DNA of 5,433 nucleotides, taken from the NCBI GenBank assembly GCA_026993285.1, contig JALWTZ010000250.1, positions 1-5,433 of the forward strand, given 5' to 3'. Made by a program: the position numbers and the translations under genes. Below the pieces are notes generated by a model. That model saw only the letters and a list, made by a program, of their open reading frames with translations. It ran no database searches and had not been told where the DNA came from. Within the stretch, counting starts at the first letter, position 1, and every line of letters starts with the position of its first letter. Origin of the DNA: Lysobacterales bacterium. GTDB taxonomy: Bacteria > Pseudomonadota > Gammaproteobacteria > Xanthomonadales > S139-57. Below are positions 1-5,433 of this stretch, piece after piece.

Positions 1-123
1 CAGATCCAGCGCCTCGTCCAGACAGGCACGCAGATCCACCCCCGCCGAGCCATCGGTGGCCGGCTCCGGCAGGGGAAAGGTCTGCCCGATACGCTCATCC
101 AGAATTTTCAGTTGAATCTTCAA
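1..123 (-). CDS. dut: Deoxyuridine 5'-triphosphate nucleotidohydrolase (dUTPase), N-terminal 41 residues, cut by the window edge
   Basis: Dut hydrolyses dUTP to dUMP and pyrophosphate in the cytoplasm. This keeps uracil out of DNA and supplies dUMP for thymidylate synthesis. Only the first 41 codons are present and the frame is open to base 1. The visible protein begins MKIQLKILDERIGQTFPLP and continues through ATDGSAGVDLRACLDEA. It aligns with the E. coli Dut start, including the conserved SAG(V/L)DLRA segment (residues 26-33). The start is TTG at 123-121, the only initiator that reproduces the family N-terminus. It overlaps the coaBC stop as TTGA (120-123), which suggests translational coupling. 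A strong purine-rich ribosome site, GGGGGGAG (129-136 on the plus scale), lies inside the coaBC 3' end, 5 bases before the TTG. Identification is secure; the rest of the gene lies outside the window. Confidence 0.93.
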   Translation of the reverse strand, partial: MKIQLKILDERIGQTFPLPEPATDGSAGVDLRACLDEALDL

Positions 124-1346
124 AGATACTCCCCCCTGCTGCTTCCCTGTTTTTCCCTGGTTTCCAGCCGATCAGCAATGGCTGCAACGATCTGCCGGGC
201 CATTTGCCACTTGGGCTGTGGCGCCAGCGTGATGCTTTTTTGCGCTTCGATCATCAGCCCCTGATTGTAATCCACATCGAAGCCGGTGTCCTTGCCGTCC
301 ACCGGGTTGGCCACGATCATGTCCAGCCCCTTGCGCGCCAGCTTGTCTCGGGCATGGGCCTCCACCTGCCGTGTTTCGGCGGCGAAACCCACCACAAAGC
401 CGGCCTGCCCGCTCTGGGCTACTGCATGAATAATGTCCGGATTGCGTACAAGATTCAATGCGAGCGTATCGCTGGATTTTTTCAGTTTATCCGCCGCGGG
501 TTCCGGCAGGCGGTAATCGGCCACGGCTGCCGCGCCGATGAATACATCACAGGGCAGGGCCTGCATCACGGCCGCATGCATGCCTTCGGCGGATTGTACG
601 CTCAGCGTGGTGATTTCTGCCGGTGCGGGCAAGTGGGTCGGCCCACTGACCAGGGTCACGCGGGCACCGGCATCCCGCGCAGCCCGGGCCAGTGCATAGC
701 CCATCCTTCCGGAGCTGCGGTTGCTCAGGTAACGAACCGGGTCAATGGCTTCCACCGTTGGGCCGGCGGTGATCAGGACATGCCGGCCCTTCAGGCCAGC
801 CTGGATCGAGGGGCGGATATGATCGGCCAGCTGTTCCGGTTCCAGCATGCGCCCTTCGCCGGTCTCGCCGCAGGCCAGTTCGCCGGAAGCCGGCCCGGCG
901 ATGACCACCCCCCGTTGCTGCAAGCATTGCACATTGGCCCGGGTGGCCGGATGTTGCCACATGGCACGGTTCATGGCCGGGGCCAGTACCAGCCGCCCTT
1001 CCCAGGCCAGCAGCAGGTTGGTCAGCAGGTCATCGGCCAGGCCATGGGCTGCCCGTGCCAGCAGATGGGCCGTGGCCGGAGCCACCATGAAATGTGTCGC
1101 CCAGCGGGTCAGGTCGATATGGGCCATGCCATCCGCGGCATCGGCACCATAGAGATCATGGACCACCGGCTGGCCGGTAACGGCCTGAAAGCTCAATTCA
1201 CCCACAAAACGGCGAGCCGATTCGGTCATCACGACCTTGACGGTGGCACCGTCCTGCACCAGCAGGCGTGCCAGTTGTACGCTCTTGTAAGCGGCAATGC
1301 CTCCGGTCACGCCCAGCAGCACCCGTTCGCCATCCAGTGGATTCAA
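120..1346 (-). CDS. coaBC: Bifunctional phosphopantothenoylcysteine decarboxylase / phosphopantothenate-cysteine ligase
   Basis: CoaBC (formerly Dfp) catalyses two consecutive cytoplasmic steps of coenzyme A synthesis. CoaB joins 4'-phosphopantothenate to cysteine using CTP, and the FMN-dependent CoaC domain decarboxylates the product to 4'-phosphopantetheine. The 408-residue protein matches the usual length of about 400. CoaC domain, about 1-185: flavin-binding GVTGGIAAYKS (12-22), catalytic His76 in AHIDLT, PAMNRAMW (123-130) with Asn126, and Cys159 in the substrate flap SGELACGETG. CoaB domain, about 188-400: ITAGPTVEAIDPVRYLSNRS (192-211) with Asn209, AAAVADYR (272-279) with Asp277, and KLKK (287-290) with Lys289. 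All expected catalytic residues are present. The start is TTG at 1346-1344. No ATG or GTG lies between it and the in-frame TAA upstream, AGGGGA sits about 6 bases ahead, and the N-terminal spacing to GVTGG fits E. coli CoaBC to within one residue. The stop overlaps the start of dut, so the two form an operon. Confidence 0.97.
   Translation of the reverse strand: MNPLDGERVLLGVTGGIAAYKSVQLARLLVQDGATVKVVMTESARRFVGELSFQAVTGQPVVHDLYGADAADGMAHIDLTRWATHFMVAPATAHLLARAAHGLADDLLTNLLLAWEGRLVLAPAMNRAMWQHPATRANVQCLQQRGVVIAGPASGELACGETGEGRMLEPEQLADHIRPSIQAGLKGRHVLITAGPTVEAIDPVRYLSNRSSGRMGYALARAARDAGARVTLVSGPTHLPAPAEITTLSVQSAEGMHAAVMQALPCDVFIGAAAVADYRLPEPAADKLKKSSDTLALNLVRNPDIIHAVAQSGQAGFVVGFAAETRQVEAHARDKLARKGLDMIVANPVDGKDTGFDVDYNQGLMIEAQKSITLAPQPKWQMARQIVAAIADRLETREKQGSSRGEYL
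129..136 (-). promoter_or_regulatory. Ribosome binding site of dut
   Basis: On the minus strand GGGGGGAG precedes the TTG at 123-121 by 5 bases and lies within the last codons of coaBC. With no ATG or GTG nearby in the dut frame, it supports the TTG start. Confidence 0.6.
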
Positions 1347-1441
1347 CCCTTTTCCCCTACAAAAAAAGAGGCTATAGCTTACAACAAATTACCACTGGAG
1401 CGTTTTACGGGTGTTCAGTGATTTCGTTAAATTTTGTTGCC
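1347..1441. other. Divergent intergenic region between coaBC and radC
   Basis: This 95-bp AT-richer gap must hold promoters for both directions. It includes a run of seven A, a TATAGC (1373-1378) and several AT-rich hexamers, but no strong paired -35/-10 for coaBC. The best pairing in the radC direction is TTTACG (1404-1409), 18 bases, TAAATT (1428-1433); each box matches 4 of 6 consensus positions. No convincing operator palindrome was seen. Confidence 0.5.
1404..1433 (+). promoter_or_regulatory. Weak candidate sigma-70 promoter for radC
   Basis: TTTACG (1404-1409) and TAAATT (1428-1433) are separated by 18 bases, with four consensus matches each. The -10 ends only 8 bases before the radC ATG, so a start site here would give an almost leaderless message. 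Matches this weak occur often by chance in AT-rich DNA. Confidence 0.2.
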
Positions 1442-2116
1442 ATGAAAATCCAAGACTGGCCCCTGGAGGAGCGCCCCCGGGAAAAACTTTTGCGGCAGGG
1501 CGCGGCTGCCCTGTCGGATGCGGAATTACTGGCGATATTCATTCGTACGGGCGTGCGTGGACAAACGGCACTGGATATCGCCCGTCAACTGCTGCATGAG
1601 GCCGGTGGCCTGCAGGGGTTGTTGGGTGAACGGGGCCGGCAATGCCTGCAACGGCCGGGTATCGGCCCGGCCAAGTCGGCCCAGATCCAGGCCGCGCTGG
1701 AGATGAGCCGGAGAACACTGGAACAGCAGTTGCGCCGGCAGGATGTATTCACTTCCGCTGCCGCTACCCGGCACTATCTGCAGAACCGGCTGGCAGGATT
1801 GGGCCGGGAAGTGTTTGCTTGCCTGTTTCTGGACAACCGCCACCGTCTGTTGGCCTTTGAGGAGCTGTTTCAGGGCAGTTTGACTTCCAGCAGCGTGCAC
1901 CCGAGGGAGGTGGTGCGCCGTGCGCTGTACCACAATGCCGCTGCCGTCATCGTGGCCCACAACCACCCATCCGGCGTGGCCGAGCCCAGTCAGGCGGATG
2001 TACAGATCACCCGCCAGCTGGTGCAGGCACTGGAACTGGTAGAGCTTCGCCTGCTGGACCATTTCATCGTCGGTGACGGAGAAGCCTTGTCCATGGCCGA
2101 ACGCGGGCTGGTCTGA
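1442..2116 (+). CDS. radC: RadC family JAB/MPN-domain protein
   Basis: RadC proteins have an N-terminal helix-hairpin-helix region and a C-terminal JAB/MPN (JAMM) metalloprotease-like fold. The repair role implied by the name rests on an E. coli allele later assigned to recG, so the molecular function is unsettled. The 224-residue length equals the family norm. MKIQDWPLEERPREKLL is the typical start. The hairpin-helix lies around residues 68-85 (LQRPGIGPAKSAQIQAAL). The JAMM metal motif is complete: Glu140/141 in EELFQGSL, His173 and His175 in HNHPSG, then Ser183 and Asp186 in EPSQAD. The frame stays open upstream to about 1268, but the ATG at 1442 is chosen because the conserved domain starts exactly there. 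No recognisable ribosome binding site precedes it (the 20 bases before it are T-rich). It is divergent from coaBC, the common gammaproteobacterial order, but is not followed by rpmB-rpmG as in E. coli. Confidence 0.95.
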   Translation: MKIQDWPLEERPREKLLRQGAAALSDAELLAIFIRTGVRGQTALDIARQLLHEAGGLQGLLGERGRQCLQRPGIGPAKSAQIQAALEMSRRTLEQQLRRQDVFTSAAATRHYLQNRLAGLGREVFACLFLDNRHRLLAFEELFQGSLTSSSVHPREVVRRALYHNAAAVIVAHNHPSGVAEPSQADVQITRQLVQALELVELRLLDHFIVGDGEALSMAERGLV

Positions 2117-2132
2117 ACGGTGTTAACGCCGT
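2117..2132. terminator. Small hairpin in the convergent radC/maeB gap
   Basis: ACGGTG-TTAA-CGCCGT forms a 6-bp stem (one G-U pair) with a TTAA loop, immediately after the radC TGA and 4 bases before the end of maeB. On the plus strand it is followed by GCTTTC, a poor U-tract. It may act as a weak terminator in either direction, but the stem is short and no true T-run follows, so this is tentative. Confidence 0.3.
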
Positions 2133-2136
2133 GCTT

Positions 2137-4422
2137 TCAGCGTTCCCGTTCAGCCCGGACCGCGTCGGTAACGGCCACGGCGGTCATGTTGACGATGCGG
2201 CGAACGGTAGCCGAGTTGGTCAGCACATGCGCCGGCATGCCCGCGCCCAGCAACATGGGGCCGATGGAGACGCTTTCACCCATGATGCGGGCAAAGTGGT
2301 AGCTGATATTGGCGGCATCCAGATTGGGCGAGATGAACAGGTTGGCTTCGCCCTTGAGACCACAGTCGGGATAGCTGCGCTGGCGGATGCTTTCCACCAG
2401 GGCGGAATCGGCTTGCATCTCTCCTTCCACCTCGAGATCGGGTGCCTGCTCACGGATCAGCGCCAGTGCCTGCTGCATCTTGCGGGCGCTTTCCGACGCG
2501 CGTGAGCCAAATTCCGAATGGGACAACAGGGCGATTTTCGGCGTGATGCCGAAATCACGCACCCGTTCGGCGGCCAGCAGGGTGCATTCGGCAATCTGCT
2601 CGGCGCTGGGGTCGATGTTCACATAGGTGTCGGCAAAGAAATAGGTGCCACGGTCACTGGTCAGCGCGGTCAGCGCATAGGCGGATTGCAGGCCGGGCTT
2701 CAGCCCCACCACGCCCAGGGTGTAATCCAGTTGCTTGGGGAAGCGCCCCACCACGCCGGCAATCATCGCATCGGCCTCGCCGCGGTAGACCATCAGGGCG
2801 GCAATCACCGACGGGCGGGTACGCACGATGGTCTTGGCGGTGGCCGGGGTAATGCCCCTGCGGGCCAGCAGCTGGTGGTAGAGGGTCCAGTATTCCCGGT
2901 AACGCGGGTCGTTCTGCGGATTGGTCAGTTCAAAATCCCGCCCTTCTTCCAGGCGCAGGCCCAGGCGCTGGATGCGCATGTGCACCACATCGGGCCGGCC
3001 AATGAGTATGGGACGGGCCAGCCCCTCGTCCACCACCTGTTGCACGGCCTTGAGCACCACCGGCTCCTCGGCTTCGGCGAAAACCACGCGCTTGTCGGCC
3101 TTCTTGGCGATTTCGAACAGGGGCTTCATCAGCAAGCCGGTGCGGAAGACGAATTGATCCAGCCGTTCCTTGTAGGCCTGCAGATCCTCGATGGGGCGGG
3201 TGGCCACCCCGCTTTCCATGGCAGCCTGGGCCACGGCCGGGGCCAGCGAGGAGAGCAGGCGCGGGTCAAAGGGCTTGGGGATCAGGTAGTCCGGGCCAAA
3301 TTTCAGTGGCTCGTCCCGCAGGATGGGGGTGCCGGTTTCCTCCACTTCCATGCGTGCCAGCTTGGCCAGGGCGTGCACGCAGGCCATCTGCATTTCGTCG
3401 TTGATGCAGGAGGCGCCCACATCCAGCGCGCCGCGGAAGATGTAGGGGAAGCACAATACATTGTTGACCTGGTTGGGGTAATCGGAACGGCCGGTGGCGA
3501 TGATGGCATCCGGGCGCGCTTCCCGTGCCACTTCCGGCATGATTTCCGGCACCGGGTTGGCCAGCGCCATGATGATGGGCTTGTCGGCCATGGTCTTGAC
3601 CATCTCGGCGGAGAGCACGCCGGGGGCGGAAACGCCGAGAAACACATCCGCGCCCACGATGGCTTCGGCCAGGGTGCGTTTGTCGGTGTCCACGGCGTAA
3701 CCGGCCTTGCGCGGGTCCATGTCTTCACTGCGACCGATGTACACCACGCCCTTGCGGTCGGTCACCAGAATGTTTTCCCTCTTCACGCCCAGCTTCACCA
3801 GCAGGTCCAGGCAGGCCATGCCGGCGGCACCGGCGCCGGAAGTGACCAGGCGGATTTCATCGATGGGCTTGTCGACCACATAGAGCGCATTGAGGATGGC
3901 GGCGGCGGTGATGATGGCCGTGCCGTGCTGGTCATCATGAAAGACGGGAATCTTCATCCGCTCGCGCAACTTGCTTTCCACCACAAAGCATTCCGGCGCC
4001 TTGATGTCTTCCAGGTTGATGCCACCGAAGGTGGGTTCCAGCGCGGCGATGATTTCCACCAGCTTGTCCGGGTCCTTTTCCTCGATTTCGATATCGAAGA
4101 CATCGATATTGGCGAATTTCTTGAACAGCACCCCCTTGCCTTCCATCACCGGTTTGGCAGCCAGCGGGCCGATGTCACCCAGGCCCAGCACGGCGGTGCC
4201 GTTGCTGATCACGGCCACCAGATTGCCGCGGGCTGTCATGCGGGAGACATTCAGCGGGTCTTCCACAATGGCCCGGCTGGCGGCGGCCACCCCCGGCGAA
4301 TAGGCCAGGGCCAGGTCTTCCTGGGTAGTCAGCGGCTTGGTCGCCACCAGCTTGATCTTTCCGGGCAGTGGATATTCGTGATAGTGCAGAGCCTGTTCGT
4401 TCAGCTTGTCGTCGGTGGGCAT
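2137..4422 (-). CDS. maeB: NADP-dependent malic enzyme with C-terminal phosphotransacetylase-like domain
   Basis: MaeB oxidatively decarboxylates malate to pyruvate and CO2 with reduction of NADP, supplying pyruvate and NADPH in the cytoplasm. The 761 residues match E. coli MaeB (about 759). Malic N-terminal domain: Tyr41 in AYSPGVA (40-46), MEGKGVLFKKF (93-103) with Lys96 as the likely catalytic lysine, metal ligands in EDIKAPECF (138-146), and FHDDQHGTA (161-169). NAD(P)-binding domain: SGAGAAG (195-201), ALANPVPEI (286-294) and GRSDYPNQVNNVLCFPYIFR (311-330). Residues about 430-758 form the PTA-like domain, with VVFAEAEEPVVLKA (446-459), FFADTYVNIDPSAEQIAE (595-612) and VRRIVNM (740-746). 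In characterised MaeB proteins this domain is regulatory rather than a working phosphotransacetylase, sensing acetyl-CoA and related metabolites; I infer the same here. The ATG at 4422 reproduces the family N-terminus (EQALHYHEYPLPGKI) and has a weak AGGT seven bases upstream. It converges with radC and diverges from the regulator gene at 4607. Confidence 0.97.
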   Translation of the reverse strand: MPTDDKLNEQALHYHEYPLPGKIKLVATKPLTTQEDLALAYSPGVAAASRAIVEDPLNVSRMTARGNLVAVISNGTAVLGLGDIGPLAAKPVMEGKGVLFKKFANIDVFDIEIEEKDPDKLVEIIAALEPTFGGINLEDIKAPECFVVESKLRERMKIPVFHDDQHGTAIITAAAILNALYVVDKPIDEIRLVTSGAGAAGMACLDLLVKLGVKRENILVTDRKGVVYIGRSEDMDPRKAGYAVDTDKRTLAEAIVGADVFLGVSAPGVLSAEMVKTMADKPIIMALANPVPEIMPEVAREARPDAIIATGRSDYPNQVNNVLCFPYIFRGALDVGASCINDEMQMACVHALAKLARMEVEETGTPILRDEPLKFGPDYLIPKPFDPRLLSSLAPAVAQAAMESGVATRPIEDLQAYKERLDQFVFRTGLLMKPLFEIAKKADKRVVFAEAEEPVVLKAVQQVVDEGLARPILIGRPDVVHMRIQRLGLRLEEGRDFELTNPQNDPRYREYWTLYHQLLARRGITPATAKTIVRTRPSVIAALMVYRGEADAMIAGVVGRFPKQLDYTLGVVGLKPGLQSAYALTALTSDRGTYFFADTYVNIDPSAEQIAECTLLAAERVRDFGITPKIALLSHSEFGSRASESARKMQQALALIREQAPDLEVEGEMQADSALVESIRQRSYPDCGLKGEANLFISPNLDAANISYHFARIMGESVSIGPMLLGAGMPAHVLTNSATVRRIVNMTAVAVTDAVRAERER

Positions 4423-4450
4423 GGTCTGACCTGTGGACGGGAAAGGGCGT

Positions 4451-4479
4451 ATTGTTCCATAAAACCGGGACTATCCCAA
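4451..4479 (-). promoter_or_regulatory. Candidate sigma-70 promoter of maeB
   Basis: On the minus strand TTGGGA (4479-4474) and AACAAT (4456-4451) are separated by 17 bases, with four consensus matches each. The predicted start site would lie about 20 bases before the maeB ATG. Spacing is ideal but both boxes are mediocre. Confidence 0.3.
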
Positions 4480-4504
4480 ATGGTAGGGAGCCGGTGGACT
4501 GGGG

Positions 4505-4514
4505 TGTTGCAACA
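4505..4514. repeat. Perfect 10-bp palindrome TGTTGCAACA
   Basis: TGTTGCAACA is self-complementary. It lies between the maeB promoter candidate and the TetR-gene promoter, about 30 bases upstream of the latter's -35. It is unlike the TGACGG-type operators and occurs once. It could be a site for another regulator or chance. Confidence 0.3.
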
Positions 4515-4544
4515 TCAAGGATGGATGGATACTTGGGTTTTTTC

Positions 4545-4559
4545 TTGACGGTGCGTCAA
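4545..4559. promoter_or_regulatory. Operator 1, palindrome over the -35 box
   Basis: TTGACG-GTG-CGTCAA is an inverted repeat with perfect 6-bp arms and a 3-base centre. Its inner 13 bases match operator 2 at all positions except the two central ones. Its place on the -35 box and size fit a TetR-type dimer site; that the adjacent TetR protein binds it is inferred. Confidence 0.65.
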
Positions 4560-4574
4560 TATTGGCCATACAAT
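4545..4574 (+). promoter_or_regulatory. Strong sigma-70 promoter of the TetR-transporter operon
   Basis: TTGACG (4545-4550) matches the -35 consensus at 5 of 6 positions and TACAAT (4569-4574) matches the -10 at 5 of 6, with an 18-base spacer. The predicted start site is around 4581, giving a leader of about 26 bases before the ATG at 4607. The -35 hexamer is itself the left arm of operator 1, so a repressor bound there would block RNA polymerase. Confidence 0.75.
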
Positions 4575-4590
4575 AGCGAAATCATTAAAA

Positions 4591-4603
4591 TGACGGACCG
4601 TCA
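4591..4603. promoter_or_regulatory. Operator 2, palindrome in the 5' leader next to the start codon
   Basis: TGACGG-A-CCGTCA is a perfect inverted repeat (6-bp arms, 1-base centre). It shares TGACGG..CGTCA with operator 1; the centres are 45 bp apart. It lies downstream of the predicted transcription start and ends 3 bases before the ATG at 4607. It could act as a DNA roadblock, or in the RNA as a 5-bp stem next to the initiation site. Confidence 0.6.
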
Positions 4604-4606
4604 GAA

Positions 4607-5383
4607 ATGTGCCCGAGAATTGTGACTGATGAAGACCGGCAGCAGCGTGACCGGGAATTGCTGGATACGGCGCTGGAGCTGATTCAACAGGACAACCTCA
4701 CTTCTTTGAGCATGGACAAGCTGGCTGCCAATGTACCCTACAGCAAGGGGACCGTCTACAACCATTTTTGCAGCAAGGAAGATCTTTTACTGGGCTTGTG
4801 CAACTGCGGCATGGAGATCGTGGCCGACCTGTTCGACCGGGCAGCGGGTATTCAGGGGAGTGGCCGGGACCATGTTTTCGCTCTGACCTATGCCTATCTG
4901 CTCTACGCGCTGTTATACCGGGACCAGTTTTTTCTGCATGTGCAGTCGAAAACGCCTTCCCTGTATGAAAAGGGCTCACAGGAACGACTGGAGCGGAACC
5001 TTCAACTGGAAGAACGGCTACTGGGCCATGTGCTGCAGGCAGTGGAACAGGCCATTACCGAAGGGAATCTGCAACTGAAGCCCGGCTGGGACAGCATGCA
5101 GGTGGCCTTTCATCTCTGGGCGAGTGCTTTTGGAGCCATTGCTGTGGCCAGTATCAAATCACAATCCCCCGGCCCCATGCGGGTGCAATTCAAGCGGGAA
5201 GTATTCAACCAGATGGCACTGATACTGGATGGGCTGGGTTGGAAGCCATCCACCAGTGCATGGAAGGCGTGCCCCGTGCTACAGCAACTGGAAACCATTT
5301 ACCAGTCGGAACTCGAGGCACTGGAGAAACAGGGCATCTCCCTGAGTATTCCGGCAACCTGCAGTCAAGGAGAAAACGCATGA
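4607..5383 (+). CDS. TetR/AcrR-family transcriptional regulator
   Basis: This is a predicted one-component repressor, 258 residues, longer than the usual 190-220. The N-terminal TetR DNA-binding domain spans about 15-62: helix 1 LLDTALELIQQDN (18-30), then LSMDKLAANVPYSKGTVYNHF (34-54) as the helix-turn-helix, and SKEDLL (56-61) opening helix 4. The rest is a helical ligand-binding and dimerisation region with no ligand class I can assign. It ends in an extra tail of about 40 residues (from 216) that includes a charged helix (LQQLETIYQSELEALEKQ). Six cysteines occur, including C65-N-C67. The start is uncertain. ATG 4607 has no clear ribosome site; an in-frame GTG at 4622 would give a 253-residue protein beginning (M)TDEDRQQRDRELL, which looks more like a typical TetR N-terminus. 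Two palindromes upstream suggest autorepression. The stop overlaps the next gene's start (ATGA), so it probably controls that transporter. Confidence 0.9.
   Translation: MCPRIVTDEDRQQRDRELLDTALELIQQDNLTSLSMDKLAANVPYSKGTVYNHFCSKEDLLLGLCNCGMEIVADLFDRAAGIQGSGRDHVFALTYAYLLYALLYRDQFFLHVQSKTPSLYEKGSQERLERNLQLEERLLGHVLQAVEQAITEGNLQLKPGWDSMQVAFHLWASAFGAIAVASIKSQSPGPMRVQFKREVFNQMALILDGLGWKPSTSAWKACPVLQQLETIYQSELEALEKQGISLSIPATCSQGENA
5368..5372 (+). promoter_or_regulatory. Ribosome binding site of the transporter gene
   Basis: AGGAG, 7 bases before the ATG at 5380, inside the end of the TetR gene. It fixes the downstream start at the ATGA overlap and is much stronger than anything ahead of the TetR gene, suggesting higher translation of the transporter than of its regulator. 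Confidence 0.8.
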
Positions 5384-5433
5384 ACCCCTTTTCCCGATTC
5401 AGTATTGATCACCCCTGGGTGGTTTTGCTCCTG
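5380..5433 (+). CDS. Putative membrane transporter (RND/MMPL-like), first 18 residues only
   Basis: The frame opens at an ATG overlapping the TetR stop as ATGA and runs off the right edge. The visible protein is MNPFSRFSIDHPWVVLLL. A short basic cytoplasmic stretch, then a (D/N)HP motif leading into a leucine/valine-rich segment, is how many RND-superfamily exporters of the MMPL type begin, just before transmembrane helix 1. TetR genes are often coupled to such exporters. The gene itself is well supported by the strong ribosome site and overlap; the family call rests on 18 residues and on context, and another polytopic membrane protein is possible. Confidence 0.6.
   Translation, partial: MNPFSRFSIDHPWVVLLL

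Larger units (their letters stand above)
4423..4606. other. Divergent control region between maeB and the TetR gene
   Basis: These 184 bp carry the promoter and both proposed operators of the TetR gene on the right, a weaker candidate maeB promoter on the left, and an isolated 10-bp palindrome between them. No RNA gene or conserved open frame was recognised. Confidence 0.7.

Noticed and set aside
1239..1253. Perfect 15-bp palindrome GACGGTG-G-CACCGTC inside coaBC, preceded by TT so that it shares TTGACGGTG with operator 1
   Set aside because: It lies in codons for the conserved Asp-Gly-Ala-Thr-Val stretch of CoaC, and its right arm departs from the operator pattern (CACCGTC rather than CGTCAA). 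It is best explained by coding sequence, though a genome-wide motif scan should note it.
204..1421. A 405-codon open frame on the plus strand opposite coaBC
   Set aside because: It is antisense to an intact CoaBC with all catalytic residues, has a biased low-complexity composition and no family motif.
1268..1441. N-terminal extension of radC by 58 codons
   Set aside because: The extension overlaps coaBC and the intergenic region, has no RadC similarity, and the conserved protein begins exactly at the ATG at 1442.
1526..2062. A 178-codon open frame on the minus strand opposite radC
   Set aside because: It is antisense to a complete RadC, with no start-site support and no recognisable domain.
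4457..4484. Imperfect inverted repeat CCAT..GGGActaTCCC..ATGG upstream of maeB
   Set aside because: The arms are only 4 bp each and the internal spacings are unequal, so it does not make a convincing operator or terminator.
2518..4548. A 676-codon open frame on the plus strand opposite maeB
   Set aside because: It is antisense to a full-length, motif-perfect MaeB. Its translation is rich in His, Gly and Gln with no recognisable domain, which is typical of the complement of a GC-rich gene with strong codon bias.

Overview
The window looks like chromosomal DNA of a moderately GC-rich gammaproteobacterium. The evidence is the dut-coaBC block transcribed divergently from radC, an arrangement also found in Escherichia coli, and the close residue-level match of Dut, CoaBC, RadC and MaeB to their E. 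coli counterparts as I remember them. I cannot place it to genus. No tRNA, rRNA, CRISPR array, insertion sequence or phage gene is visible.

Layout, left to right. Positions 1-1346 (minus strand) hold an operon of coaBC (coenzyme A synthesis) followed by dut (dUTPase), which runs off the left edge. Both genes begin with TTG and they overlap by the four bases TTGA. Positions 1347-1441 form a short divergent control region. Positions 1442-2116 (plus) hold radC, a JAB/MPN-domain protein. A 20-bp convergent gap with a small hairpin separates it from maeB (2137-4422, minus), a full-length NADP-type malic enzyme fused to a phosphotransacetylase-like domain. Positions 4423-4606 are a divergent intergenic region. 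It contains a near-consensus sigma-70 promoter and two copies of the palindrome TGACGGNSCGTCA. Positions 4607-5383 (plus) encode a TetR-family regulator whose stop codon overlaps, as ATGA, the start of a membrane protein gene cut by the right edge. Its 18 visible residues resemble the N-terminus of an RND/MMPL-type transporter.

How the genes work together. The left two thirds are housekeeping: coenzyme A synthesis, nucleotide pool sanitation, RadC, and pyruvate/NADPH supply from malate. The right end is a self-contained regulatory unit. The TetR protein probably represses its own promoter through one operator on the -35 box and one in the 5' leader, and so also controls the translationally coupled transporter gene. 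This unit is the least ordinary part of the window. Nothing here clearly amounts to a wholly new system; the most checkable new item is the paired-operator architecture and whatever the cut-off transporter exports.
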